Assembly (NCBI GenBank): GCA_902616615.1
Contig: CACMTN010000004.1
Span: 1-64,000 of the forward strand
From: an uncultured SAR116 cluster alpha proteobacterium
GTDB lineage: Bacteria; Pseudomonadota; Alphaproteobacteria; Puniceispirillales; Marisalimonadaceae
DNA: 64,000 nt
Reading direction: 5' to 3'
Part shown: in pieces, positions 38,426 to 45,141 of the stretch
Numbering within the stretch: position 1 is the first letter of the stretch
How the letters are laid out: every line of letters starts with the position of its first letter
Position numbers and translations under genes: made by a program
Notes under the pieces: model-generated
The model's database searches: none
The model's input: only the letters and a program-made list of their open reading frames with translations
Told to the model about the DNA's origin: nothing

Positions 38426-38809
38426 ATGTTAAAAACTTTAATAACATTTATTATTTTCATTTTTCCTTCGGTTTGTTTTGGTGATTTTGAATGGAAACTA
38501 ATAACAAAAACAAAAAAAGGAGACTTCTATGTAGATATGAAGTCTTTAACAATTAAAGATAATAAAAGATTTTACTTAAGATTGAGAGATTATAAAAAAA
38601 TTGATAAATATGGTGAAAGATCAAATATAATTCACTTTGAAACAAACTGTCTTAATTTAAAAAGTAGATTTTTAAAAGATATTTATTTTGAGGACCATAT
38701 GGGTAAAGGGAAATTTAAGGTTCAAAATGAAGTAAGTGATTGGATTGTTTTTAAAAAAGGATCAGTAGGAAATTATTTTATTAATCAAATTTGTTCTTTT
38801 AAAAAATAG
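38426..38809 (+). CDS. Surface-adhesin protein E-like secreted protein
   Basis: A 127-residue protein with a signal peptide (MLKTLITFIIFIFPSVCFG). The rest follows the adhesin-E pattern: FEWKLITKTKKGDFYVDMKSL, RFYLRLRDYK, SNIIHFETNC, LKDIYFEDHMGKGKF, and a final NQICSF cysteine that could pair with the earlier one. The family name comes from a Haemophilus surface protein; adhesion is not proven for this one. Cargo of cassette E3. Confidence 0.65.
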   Translation: MLKTLITFIIFIFPSVCFGDFEWKLITKTKKGDFYVDMKSLTIKDNKRFYLRLRDYKKIDKYGERSNIIHFETNCLNLKSRFLKDIYFEDHMGKGKFKVQNEVSDWIVFKKGSVGNYFINQICSFKK

Positions 38810-38826
38810 ATCTATCAAATATCAAA

Positions 38827-39210
38827 TTAAAATTCTCTCCAAAGTTCCCAATCCCTTACTTTGAATCGAGTGTTATGTTTTCTTTGTTCTCTTTTCTTTA
38901 ATTTACTAATACAAACCCAAACATCTTTCATTGTATAGTCATCTTTCTTATTTCTTCTTTGAATTTTATTTAAGTTTAAGAAAGAAACTATCTCCTTATT
39001 TGACCAACCTTTATTGTGTAATTTCATAATTAGATTTAGACGATATTGATTTGTCGGATTGATATAATTGATAGATAGAGATTGAGTTTCAATGTCTAAA
39101 GTATTAGTGAAGAAATAACCATTATTGGGATGAAAATTTGGAAGTTGTCTTCGTATTACTTTAAATTCACTCCACTGTGACTGATTGTTTCGGCAAGTGG
39201 GTAGTTCCAA
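38827..39210 (-). CDS. Small recombinase-like protein ending at tail S4
   Basis: Conserved core: NQYRLNLIMKLHNKGWSNKEIVSFLNLNK and YTMKDVWVCISKLKKREQ, the same general layout (aliphatic helix, KGxxxxEI...LN, V..I..KK) as the recombinase-like protein at the outer end of E1. No in-frame ATG precedes the core except distant alternative codons; the open frame runs into S4 and the E4 repeat, where a TTG at 39210 is the only marked start. The N-terminus is therefore either truncated at the cassette edge or uses a rare codon. Confidence 0.5.
   Translation of the reverse strand: MELPTCRNNQSQWSEFKVIRRQLPNFHPNNGYFFTNTLDIETQSLSINYINPTNQYRLNLIMKLHNKGWSNKEIVSFLNLNKIQRRNKKDDYTMKDVWVCISKLKKREQRKHNTRFKVRDWELWREF
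39167..39184 (-). repeat. glmS-tail copy S4 (encodes S-V-T-V-E-stop)
   Basis: Minus strand reads tca gtc aca gtg gag tga, preceded by K-Q (aaa caa). The extra Gln codon relative to glmS (A-K-S) is shared with S5 and partly with S3, suggesting those cassettes come from related donors. Confidence 0.8.
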
Positions 39211-39290
39211 AAAATAGATCCTGTCATATAGTTGATTTTGATCTTTTGGAGATAATTTTAGATTTAAGAAAAAAATATAAGATTAATTGA
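39177..39290 (+). CDS. Short conserved cassette-end ORF (E4)
   Basis: GTG start lying inside tail S4 (antisense), 37 codons: VTDCFGKWVV... then VDFDLLEIILDLRKKY. A clear homologue occupies the same position in E5 (39811). Conservation of the second half across two otherwise different cassettes argues for a real, if tiny, product or a conserved end structure. Function unknown. It lies opposite in strand to the recombinase-like gene of E3, overlapping its 5' end. Confidence 0.35.
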   Translation: MTDCFGKWVVPKNRSCHIVDFDLLEIILDLRKKYKIN

Positions 39291-39800
39291 TACTTCTTAA
39301 ATTATTAACTGCATTATTTTTTTATAAAAGATTTTAAGTGAATAATAAATTTTCAATACGATATTTTTGAAAATATTCTAAAATTATTGAGTTTCTAAAA
39401 TTACTAACCTATAATTTTAAAATGGAAAGTAAAGATGATATATTAAATAAAATCAGTGAGCATGAAATAGAATATTTTGATGATATTCCTGAAGAATTTC
39501 GCAATAATGAATAAATTATTTATGCCCTCATAGATGAGAATGATGGTGAACCACTTTGTTCATTTCCTGAGAACTCCGCGTGGAAAAAAGACAAGAAATT
39601 AGTAATGCATGCAATTGAAATTTATTTGAATATTTATAGGAATGATTTACTAGAAGATGATAGTCTTCATATTATGTATGATTACGCTCATGAGGATTTA
39701 CATAAAGATGAAGATATAATTACTCTGATTGGGGTAGAACCAGAATAAAATCAGTAGAATTTTTGTCAAATATGTAGATATTAAATACCCACTTACCAAA
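39185..39800. mobile_element. Cassette E4 between S4 and S5
   Basis: About 0.6 kb. Inverted repeats GGCAAGTGGGTAGTT (39192-39206) and the complement of GGTAAGTGGGTATTT (39783-39797) match at 13 of 15 bases. Contains a short ORF at the S4 end and one decayed gene. Its repeat is related to that of E5 (GGCAAGGGGGTA), and both cassettes begin with homologous short ORFs, so E4 and E5 look like the same element family. Confidence 0.65.
39422..39748 (+). pseudogene. Acidic protein gene interrupted by an in-frame stop (cargo of E4)
   Basis: One frame from ATG 39422 encodes MESKDDILNKISEHEIEYFD ... RNNE, meets TAA at 39512-39514, and goes on in the same frame as IIYALIDENDGEPLCSFPEN ... HEDLHKDEDIITLIGVEPE to a TAA at 39746. 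The downstream part is clearly protein-like, acidic and with normal codon use. The whole would be 108 residues. Not recognised as a family. Either a nonsense-decayed gene, or only the downstream part is translated from an internal start (ATG in LVMHAIEIY). Confidence 0.5.
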
Positions 39801-39818
39801 CTACTCAACAGTGACTGA
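39801..39818 (-). repeat. glmS-tail copy S5 (encodes S-V-T-V-E-stop)
   Basis: Minus strand reads tca gtc act gtt gag tag, preceded by L-L-K-Q. The 34 bp from 39786 align without gaps to 41904-41937 at the resident glmS end with 26 identities, and most mismatches inside the tail are at third codon positions. It is the copy nearest to glmS. Confidence 0.82.
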
Positions 39819-39939
39819 TTGTTTCAGTAAGGGGGTAAATAAAAAAAACAAAAAAGTCTATCCTCCTGATTTTGATCTCATAGAAATCATTAAAAAATTG
39901 AAAGAAAAATATCAAAAAAAATTGCCTAAATACAACTAG
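39811..39939 (+). CDS. Short conserved cassette-end ORF (E5)
   Basis: GTG start inside tail S5, 42 codons: VTDCFSKGVNKKNKKVYPPD then FDLIEIIKKLKEKYQKK. It is homologous to the ORF at the same end of E4 (FDLLEIILDLRKKY). It converges on the GIY-YIG gene with a 4 bp overlap. No known family. Confidence 0.35.
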   Translation: MTDCFSKGVNKKNKKVYPPDFDLIEIIKKLKEKYQKKLPKYN

Positions 39940-40622
39940 TTATTTTGAAAACTAACCCACATATCTAGATGCCAAATTTTAATAGGTTTTTTTCCAATTT
40001 GTACCTCTGAGTTTAACGTGAAAATATCTTTATTATATGTCTTCATAAAATAAAATATTAAAGATTCAAATTCAGATAATCTTTCATCAATATTTTCAGA
40101 AATTAGAAAATTATCAAATGATGATAATTCAAAAAAAGAAATATAAATATCCTTCAAATTTATGCTATCTTTTCCAAAAGTTTTGTAACGAAATTTTGCA
40201 TATTCTTGCCACTTTTGAGGATGGTCATGTTTTTTATTATTAGTTGCAGTTAATTTTGTAATATGTGCATGAAATCTTTGCTCTATTTTCTTATCCGTTT
40301 TACCTACATAAAAGAATGTTTCATTTTTTAATAAATATATACCAAGAGATTCTTTTGAAATGCCTAATATATTATCGAGACGAATATTTAATTGAAGATT
40401 ACTTTCATTTCTTTCTGGTTGCGTGAGCGATCTTCCCGCACCATAGAATATTTTTCTATATTTCTGATTCCATTCAAAAAAAGTTGGTTGTGAATAGTCA
40501 AATATCCTTAATATTGGATAAAAATGAGAAACATATGTTTTTTTAATCAACTCGTATATTATTTTTTTGTTGTTTAGAACATTGTTTTTAAAAGATTGAT
40601 ATTTTAGATTATCAACATTCAT
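39936..40622 (-). CDS. GIY-YIG nuclease-like protein
   Basis: The 228-residue protein starts at MNVDNLKYQ, 11 bp inside the end of the PD-(D/E)XK gene; the frame is open further upstream but overlaps that gene heavily. The GIY-YIG fold is seen at LGIYLLKNETFFYVGKTDKK (about residues 90-110) with the following RFHAHI arginine and histidine, and the catalytic-glutamate region may be DERLSEFESLIFYFM. The N-terminal 90 residues may bind DNA or partner. Translational coupling to the other nuclease suggests joint action. Confidence 0.7.
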   Translation of the reverse strand: MNVDNLKYQSFKNNVLNNKKIIYELIKKTYVSHFYPILRIFDYSQPTFFEWNQKYRKIFYGAGRSLTQPERNESNLQLNIRLDNILGISKESLGIYLLKNETFFYVGKTDKKIEQRFHAHITKLTATNNKKHDHPQKWQEYAKFRYKTFGKDSINLKDIYISFFELSSFDNFLISENIDERLSEFESLIFYFMKTYNKDIFTLNSEVQIGKKPIKIWHLDMWVSFQNN

Positions 40623-41439
40623 TATTTGAGTTCTTCTCATACAAATTTGCTTGTTTAGTATATGCACAATTTTTACAACTTGAATTTGCCTTTGGTGCTT
40701 TTTTGTCATTCAACAGTTTTATCATTTGAACAATTTGTTCTCTAATCCAATTAGATTTCCATAGATATGGAATTAAAACTTCTTGAAAATTCATTTTACC
40801 ATAAAATCCATCGGCATCTCTGTCAGCATTACAAACAAGAAAAAAAGCAGTATCTTCAACATCAAAACCCATCTTTTGGAGAAGATAGGCGTAAAAATCT
40901 ATTTGAACTTTGTAACCATGCTTATAAACGTCGGAAAGGTATGTTTTTGGTTCTAAAGGCGCAGAATTTGCTTGGGATTTGTAATCTACAAGGATTAATT
41001 TTCCATTTTTGGTATTTTGCCAAATATCATCTACCCCACCTGTAAGAATAATATTAGTATCTTCAAACCTTGCTGTAAGACCATGGTGAAGAGAATCACG
41101 CCACTTATCCATATCAGGATGTTGATACGGAACAACATGCTCTAAACCGTTTTTCAAAAACAACCGATGAGGTGTTTGAGAATTACGACAATCATCAAAT
41201 TCTTTTTTTAGAAGATGATCAGTAGTATCGTTTAATGACCATCCTGGTGTACCAGGTGGATCTAAACCAACAACTCTATCTAAATAAAAACAACGAGGAC
41301 AGGTAAGAAAGTTAGAGAATTTACCTCTGCTAATTTTAAAATCTTCTGATTGATTAGATTTGTAAATAGAAGATGAACGAGATCTAATGCCAGTTGCTAA
41401 AACAAGTTCTTTTTTACTATTTCGTTTCAAATCAATCAT
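40612..41439 (-). CDS. PD-(D/E)XK nuclease with Cas4/AddB-like cysteines
   Basis: A 275-residue nuclease-fold protein. GGVDDIWQ then LILVDYKSQA supply the D...DxK metal site (near residues 134 and 150). An N-terminal cysteine pair (FLTCPRCFYLD) and C-terminal SSCKNCAYT recall the Fe-S cluster of Cas4- and AddB-like nucleases. PGTPGWSLNDTTDHLLKKEFD is typical of a PD-(D/E)XK group frequent in marine alphaproteobacteria. Helicase and CRISPR genes are absent. Possible roles: DNA processing in defence or in cassette movement. Confidence 0.75.
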   Translation of the reverse strand: MIDLKRNSKKELVLATGIRSRSSSIYKSNQSEDFKISRGKFSNFLTCPRCFYLDRVVGLDPPGTPGWSLNDTTDHLLKKEFDDCRNSQTPHRLFLKNGLEHVVPYQHPDMDKWRDSLHHGLTARFEDTNIILTGGVDDIWQNTKNGKLILVDYKSQANSAPLEPKTYLSDVYKHGYKVQIDFYAYLLQKMGFDVEDTAFFLVCNADRDADGFYGKMNFQEVLIPYLWKSNWIREQIVQMIKLLNDKKAPKANSSCKNCAYTKQANLYEKNSNNEC

Positions 41440-41501
41440 TTTTTAAGTATATTTGATTATAATAAAAAGTGAAAAAATAATTTAAAAAAAATGGAGGCGG
41501 A

Positions 41502-41900
41502 ATGAGTGATTATAATTTATTTCTTGAACCTGACGAAGATATAGAAACTTTTAGGGATATAATCACAGATAACGTATTTATAAAAGGTGAATTATTAAAA
41601 AAGGGTGAAAAAAAATCTTTTGGTAATATGTGTATTCTTGAAGGTGTAAATAATAGTAAAGAAGGTGATGACAAAGTTAGATCAAATTTTTTACTTCATA
41701 CACAAGCAGAAGATAATATTAAAATTCAAATTTTGTGGGACTACGCTCCAGTTGGAGACCAACCATCTGAATATGATTATGAGACTTATTCTGAATTTTT
41801 TTTTGAAGATACAGGAAAAGGACCTTTTGATGAAGGTCCAAATATAGACCCACGTAATAATAGTAACTGGGAAGAAATCTTAACAGATATGAATTCTTAA
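41502..41900 (+). CDS. Acidic protein of unknown function
   Basis: A 132-residue, strongly acidic protein (FLEPDEDIETFRDIITD, YDYETYSEFFFEDTGKGPFD). Start ATG 41502 has a strong GGAGG Shine-Dalgarno 9 bp upstream. No signal peptide or family recognised. It diverges from the nuclease pair of the same cassette. Acidic partners of nucleases are sometimes inhibitors or DNA mimics, so an immunity or antitoxin function is conceivable, but this is only inference from charge and position. Confidence 0.6.
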   Translation: MSDYNLFLEPDEDIETFRDIITDNVFIKGELLKKGEKKSFGNMCILEGVNNSKEGDDKVRSNFLLHTQAEDNIKIQILWDYAPVGDQPSEYDYETYSEFFFEDTGKGPFDEGPNIDPRNNSNWEEILTDMNS

Positions 41901-41918
41901 AAGTACCCCCTTGCCGAA

Positions 41919-41936
41919 CTATTCCACCGTTACCGA
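41919..41936 (-). repeat. Resident glmS tail S6 (S-V-T-V-E-stop)
   Basis: The functional 3' end of glmS: tcg gta acg gtg gaa tag. Listed because five relatives lie downstream (S1-S5). The E5 inverted repeat begins 3 bp beyond the stop codon. The C-terminal residues of GlmS are highly conserved because they form part of the active site, which makes this a stable target for site-specific elements; Tn7 uses the same gene end. Confidence 0.85.
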
Positions 41937-43766
41937 TTTTGCTAAATTTCTTGGTTGATCTACGTCAGTGCCTCTTTCATTGGCTACATGATATGCAAGT
42001 AATTGTGCTGGAATAGCCATTAACAACGGAGATAATAGTGATTTAAAATCAGTTTCAAAATTTGGAATTTCTATTTTTAAATGGGCAAAGGACGCCTTTT
42101 CAATACATTTTCTATCACCAATCAAAATAACCTTAGCACCTCGTGAGTATGCTTCCTGTAAATTACTTATTGCTTTATCTTCATTACCGTCTGAAACTAA
42201 AAACATTATCACAGGCACGTTATCTTCTATTAAAGCAATTGGCCCATGTTTCATTTCTCCAGCAGCAAATCCCTCAGCATGTATATAGCTGATTTCTTTT
42301 AATTTCAAAGCACCCTCAAGTGCTATTGGATACAATAGCCCCCTACCTAGAAAAATTATACTTTTAGAATTTTTTATGTTTTGTGCTACTAGTTTAATTT
42401 TATCTTCTATCTTTAGCATTTGTGCAATAGCATTTGGCAACTTATTTACATAATTACAAAATCTATGTATTTTCTTTGATTGTAATTTATTAAATTTTTC
42501 TCCTAAAGCAATTGAAATCACAAATAAAATAATCAACTGTGACGTAAAAGATTTTGTGCTGGCCACCCCTATTTCTGCACCTACTCTAGTATATAAGCTA
42601 TATTCAGCTTCTCTGTCTATCGTACTACCTTCAACATTTACAATTGAATTAGTACTAAGACCAAGTTTTTTGGCATACCTCAAAGCCATAAGTGTATCTA
42701 AACTCTCACCTGATTGTGAAATAACGATCATAGAGGTTTGACCAAATATAGATGGCTTTCTATATCTATATTCTGAAGCTAAATCAACAATTACAGGTAA
42801 ATCAGCAATATGCTCAATCCAATATTTACCAACCATTGCTGCATAGTAACTTGTACCAGCTGCGGTAATAAGCAAAGCACTTTTAGTTTCTATTCCTAAT
42901 CTTCTTAAATTTATATTTATTTCAGAATTATTTTTAATTAAGTTAGAAATTGTTTGGGGTATAACTGAGGGTTGTTCAAATATTTCTTTTTCCATGAAAT
43001 GTCTATAACCACCCTTTGTTATCAAACCAATTTCTGCTTTTATATTTATAATCTTTCTATTTATCTTATTTTTATTCTTATCAAAAATTTCTATACCATC
43101 TAAATTTACCAATGCATGATCACCATCCTCTAAATAAATAATTCTTTGGGTCAAATGATCAATCGATTTAGCATCTGATCCAACAAAATTTGATTTTTCT
43201 CCCAAACCAATTGCCAAAGGTGATGAATTTCTTGATACAAATAATTGGTTTGGAAAATCTAAACTCATTGCTACAAAAGCAAATGCACCTTTTATATCTT
43301 GTAAAACAAGTCTTCCTGCCTTTAGAAAATCATTTCCTAGCTTTATATATTTCATAAATAAATGTGGCAAAACTTCAGTATCAGTTTGGCTCTTAAACAC
43401 AAATCCTTCTGAGATGAGATCTTCTTTTAAAATTTCATAATTTTCTATAATCCCATTGTGGACAACTGCTATTCTGTTTTCACTAGTAAGTGGATGAGCA
43501 TTATCAACATTTACATTTCCGTGCGTAGCCCACCTTGTATGACCTAAAGCTATTGAGGAATCAAAATATTTTTTTTCATTTGATAGCCTGCTTATCTTAT
43601 CAACTAATTTAAAAAGTTTACCCTCAGACTTAACTATTTGAAGCAACCCATTAGCTTCGGATGCAATGCCTGCAGAGTCATATCCTCTATATTCAAGTTT
43701 TTTTAAACCCTCAATTACGAGTTGACTTGCATTTTCTTTTCCTATAACAGCGACAACACCGCACAT
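41919..43766 (-). CDS. glmS: Glutamine-fructose-6-phosphate aminotransferase
   Basis: Makes glucosamine-6-phosphate, the entry to UDP-GlcNAc for peptidoglycan and LPS. The 615 residues comprise an N-terminal glutaminase domain with catalytic Cys2 (MCGVVAVIG) and two SIS sugar-isomerase domains (AAGTSYYAAMVGKYWIEH, SQSGESLDTLMALR, GRGLLYPIALEGALKLKEISY). The C-terminus is DQPRNLAKSVTVE. The gene is intact, although mobile cassettes have accumulated directly behind it. Divergent from glmU across 82 bp. Confidence 0.98.
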   Translation of the reverse strand: MCGVVAVIGKENASQLVIEGLKKLEYRGYDSAGIASEANGLLQIVKSEGKLFKLVDKISRLSNEKKYFDSSIALGHTRWATHGNVNVDNAHPLTSENRIAVVHNGIIENYEILKEDLISEGFVFKSQTDTEVLPHLFMKYIKLGNDFLKAGRLVLQDIKGAFAFVAMSLDFPNQLFVSRNSSPLAIGLGEKSNFVGSDAKSIDHLTQRIIYLEDGDHALVNLDGIEIFDKNKNKINRKIINIKAEIGLITKGGYRHFMEKEIFEQPSVIPQTISNLIKNNSEININLRRLGIETKSALLITAAGTSYYAAMVGKYWIEHIADLPVIVDLASEYRYRKPSIFGQTSMIVISQSGESLDTLMALRYAKKLGLSTNSIVNVEGSTIDREAEYSLYTRVGAEIGVASTKSFTSQLIILFVISIALGEKFNKLQSKKIHRFCNYVNKLPNAIAQMLKIEDKIKLVAQNIKNSKSIIFLGRGLLYPIALEGALKLKEISYIHAEGFAAGEMKHGPIALIEDNVPVIMFLVSDGNEDKAISNLQEAYSRGAKVILIGDRKCIEKASFAHLKIEIPNFETDFKSLLSPLLMAIPAQLLAYHVANERGTDVDQPRNLAKSVTVE

Positions 43767-43848
43767 CTTGAACCCCTTTAAACAAATTTAATAGTAGACC
43801 TATATTTTAAAGCTTTATATTTATAAACTTAAGAGATATAACACTTTT

Positions 43849-45141
43849 ATGGAAGTTTGTTCAATTATATTAAGTGCTGGAAAAGGAAGTAGGTTATTAT
43901 CTAGTATACCTAAACCTTTACATTTAATTTCTGGCAAAACAATGCTTCAATGGGTTATTGATGCCAATAAATCTGCAGGAATAAAAAAAACAATATTAGT
44001 AGTCTCCCAAGAATTTAGTGAATTAGATACAAAAAACCAGAATTTGCCTAAGGTTATTCAAAAAAAGCCTTTAGGTACTGGAGACGCGGTTAGAATAGCA
44101 ATTCCTTCGCTTAATAACTTTGAAGGTATTGTGCTTATCTGTTTTGCTGATACTCCGTTTATAACCCCAAATACACTTAAAAAAATAGTAAAATCCTTTA
44201 AAAATGACACAAAACTTGTAATAACTGGTTTTAAAAAGTTTGAAAATAATAAATATGGTAAAATCATTTTTGATACTCATAAACGGCCTATTGAAATTAT
44301 AGAAGAAAAAGACGCAAAAAGAGAAAAAGTAAACTCAAATATTTGTAATGGAGGGATTATGGCTATTCATAATTCTGCTCTAAAATATCTAAATAAAATT
44401 AAAAAAAACCCACTTTCAAAAGAATATTACTTAACTGATATTGTAAAAATTTTAAGTAAAGAAAATATAAAAACATCATACATAGAAATTAATGAAGAAG
44501 AAATACTAGGAATAAACACTCAACTTGACTTGTCTATAGCAGAAGGTATAGCTCAAAATTTGATTAGAAAAAAAGCCATGATAAATGGTGTTAAATTAAT
44601 AGATCCAAATTCTATATTCATTAATCATGATACTAAATTCGGAAAAGACGTAATAGTGCATCCAAATGTTGTTTTTGGGGAAAATGTAATTGTAGATTCA
44701 TTTGTAGAGATAAAGTCTTTTTCACACTTAGAACAATGTGAAATTAAAAAAGATTCGATTATTGGACCTTTTGCAAGAATTAGAGGCGGATCTATTATTG
44801 GTAAAAAAGCTAAAATAGGCAACTTTGTTGAAATAAAAAAAAGTGATATATCCGAAAAAGTTAAAATTAATCATTTATCATATATTGGCGACACAGAAAT
44901 TGGATTTTCAACCAATATTGGTGCTGGTACAATTACATGTAATTTCGATGGCAAAAATAAAAATAAAACAAAAATAGGTAAAAATTCTTTTGTCGGTTCT
45001 AATTCAACGATTATTGCACCAATAAGAATAGGCGACAACGTGACAATGGGTGCAGGGAGTGTTTTTAACAAAGATGTACCTAACAACAATCTTTCAATTG
45101 GCAGAGCTTATCAAATAAATAAAAAAACAAAAAAAGATTAA
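43849..45141 (+). CDS. glmU: Bifunctional GlcNAc-1-P uridyltransferase / glucosamine-1-P acetyltransferase
   Basis: Last two steps to UDP-GlcNAc. N-terminal pyrophosphorylase domain: SAGKGSRLLSSIPKPL, GTGDAVRIA. C-terminal left-handed beta-helix: VIVHPNVVFGENVIV, GPFARIRGG, GNFVEIKKS and the acetyltransferase TNIGAGTITCNFDGKNK. Length of 430 is slightly short but no domain is missing. Its 3' end overlaps the convergent glycosyltransferase gene by 4 bp. Glm pair divergent, so one intergenic region serves both. Confidence 0.96.
   Translation: MEVCSIILSAGKGSRLLSSIPKPLHLISGKTMLQWVIDANKSAGIKKTILVVSQEFSELDTKNQNLPKVIQKKPLGTGDAVRIAIPSLNNFEGIVLICFADTPFITPNTLKKIVKSFKNDTKLVITGFKKFENNKYGKIIFDTHKRPIEIIEEKDAKREKVNSNICNGGIMAIHNSALKYLNKIKKNPLSKEYYLTDIVKILSKENIKTSYIEINEEEILGINTQLDLSIAEGIAQNLIRKKAMINGVKLIDPNSIFINHDTKFGKDVIVHPNVVFGENVIVDSFVEIKSFSHLEQCEIKKDSIIGPFARIRGGSIIGKKAKIGNFVEIKKSDISEKVKINHLSYIGDTEIGFSTNIGAGTITCNFDGKNKNKTKIGKNSFVGSNSTIIAPIRIGDNVTMGAGSVFNKDVPNNNLSIGRAYQINKKTKKD

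Larger units (their letters stand above)
37704..39166. mobile_element. Cassette E3 between S3 and S4
   Basis: About 1.46 kb, bounded by a perfect 14 bp inverted repeat, TGAATTTAAAGTAA at 37705-37718 and its complement at 39156-39169. Contains two small secreted proteins facing away from each other and a recombinase-like protein at the S4 end. The inner repeat overlaps the stop codon of S4. Confidence 0.65.
39819..41918. mobile_element. Cassette E5, nuclease cassette next to glmS
   Basis: About 2.1 kb between S5 and the resident glmS tail. The inverted repeat core GYAAGGGGGTA is at 39827-39837 (GTAAGGGGGTA) and 41904-41914 (complement of GCAAGGGGGTA). Cargo: a PD-(D/E)XK nuclease, a GIY-YIG nuclease overlapping it, a divergent acidic protein whose stop lies 3 bp from the repeat, and a short end ORF. 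It is the innermost and so presumably the youngest insertion. Confidence 0.68.

Noticed and set aside
40623..40709. N-terminal extension of the GIY-YIG gene
   Set aside because: These codons lie wholly within the PD-(D/E)XK gene in another frame and look non-native; the Met at 40622 is a better start.
35283..41936. Classical integron cassette array
   Set aside because: No integron integrase, and the repeats lie at opposite ends of each unit instead of forming an attC next to each gene's 3' end; the GTTRRRY/RYYYAAC core sites are not seen.
35283..41936. Tn7-like transposon at attTn7
   Set aside because: The location fits, but no TnsA/B/C/D-like gene is present, ends differ between units, and Tn7 insertion does not duplicate the glmS coding end.
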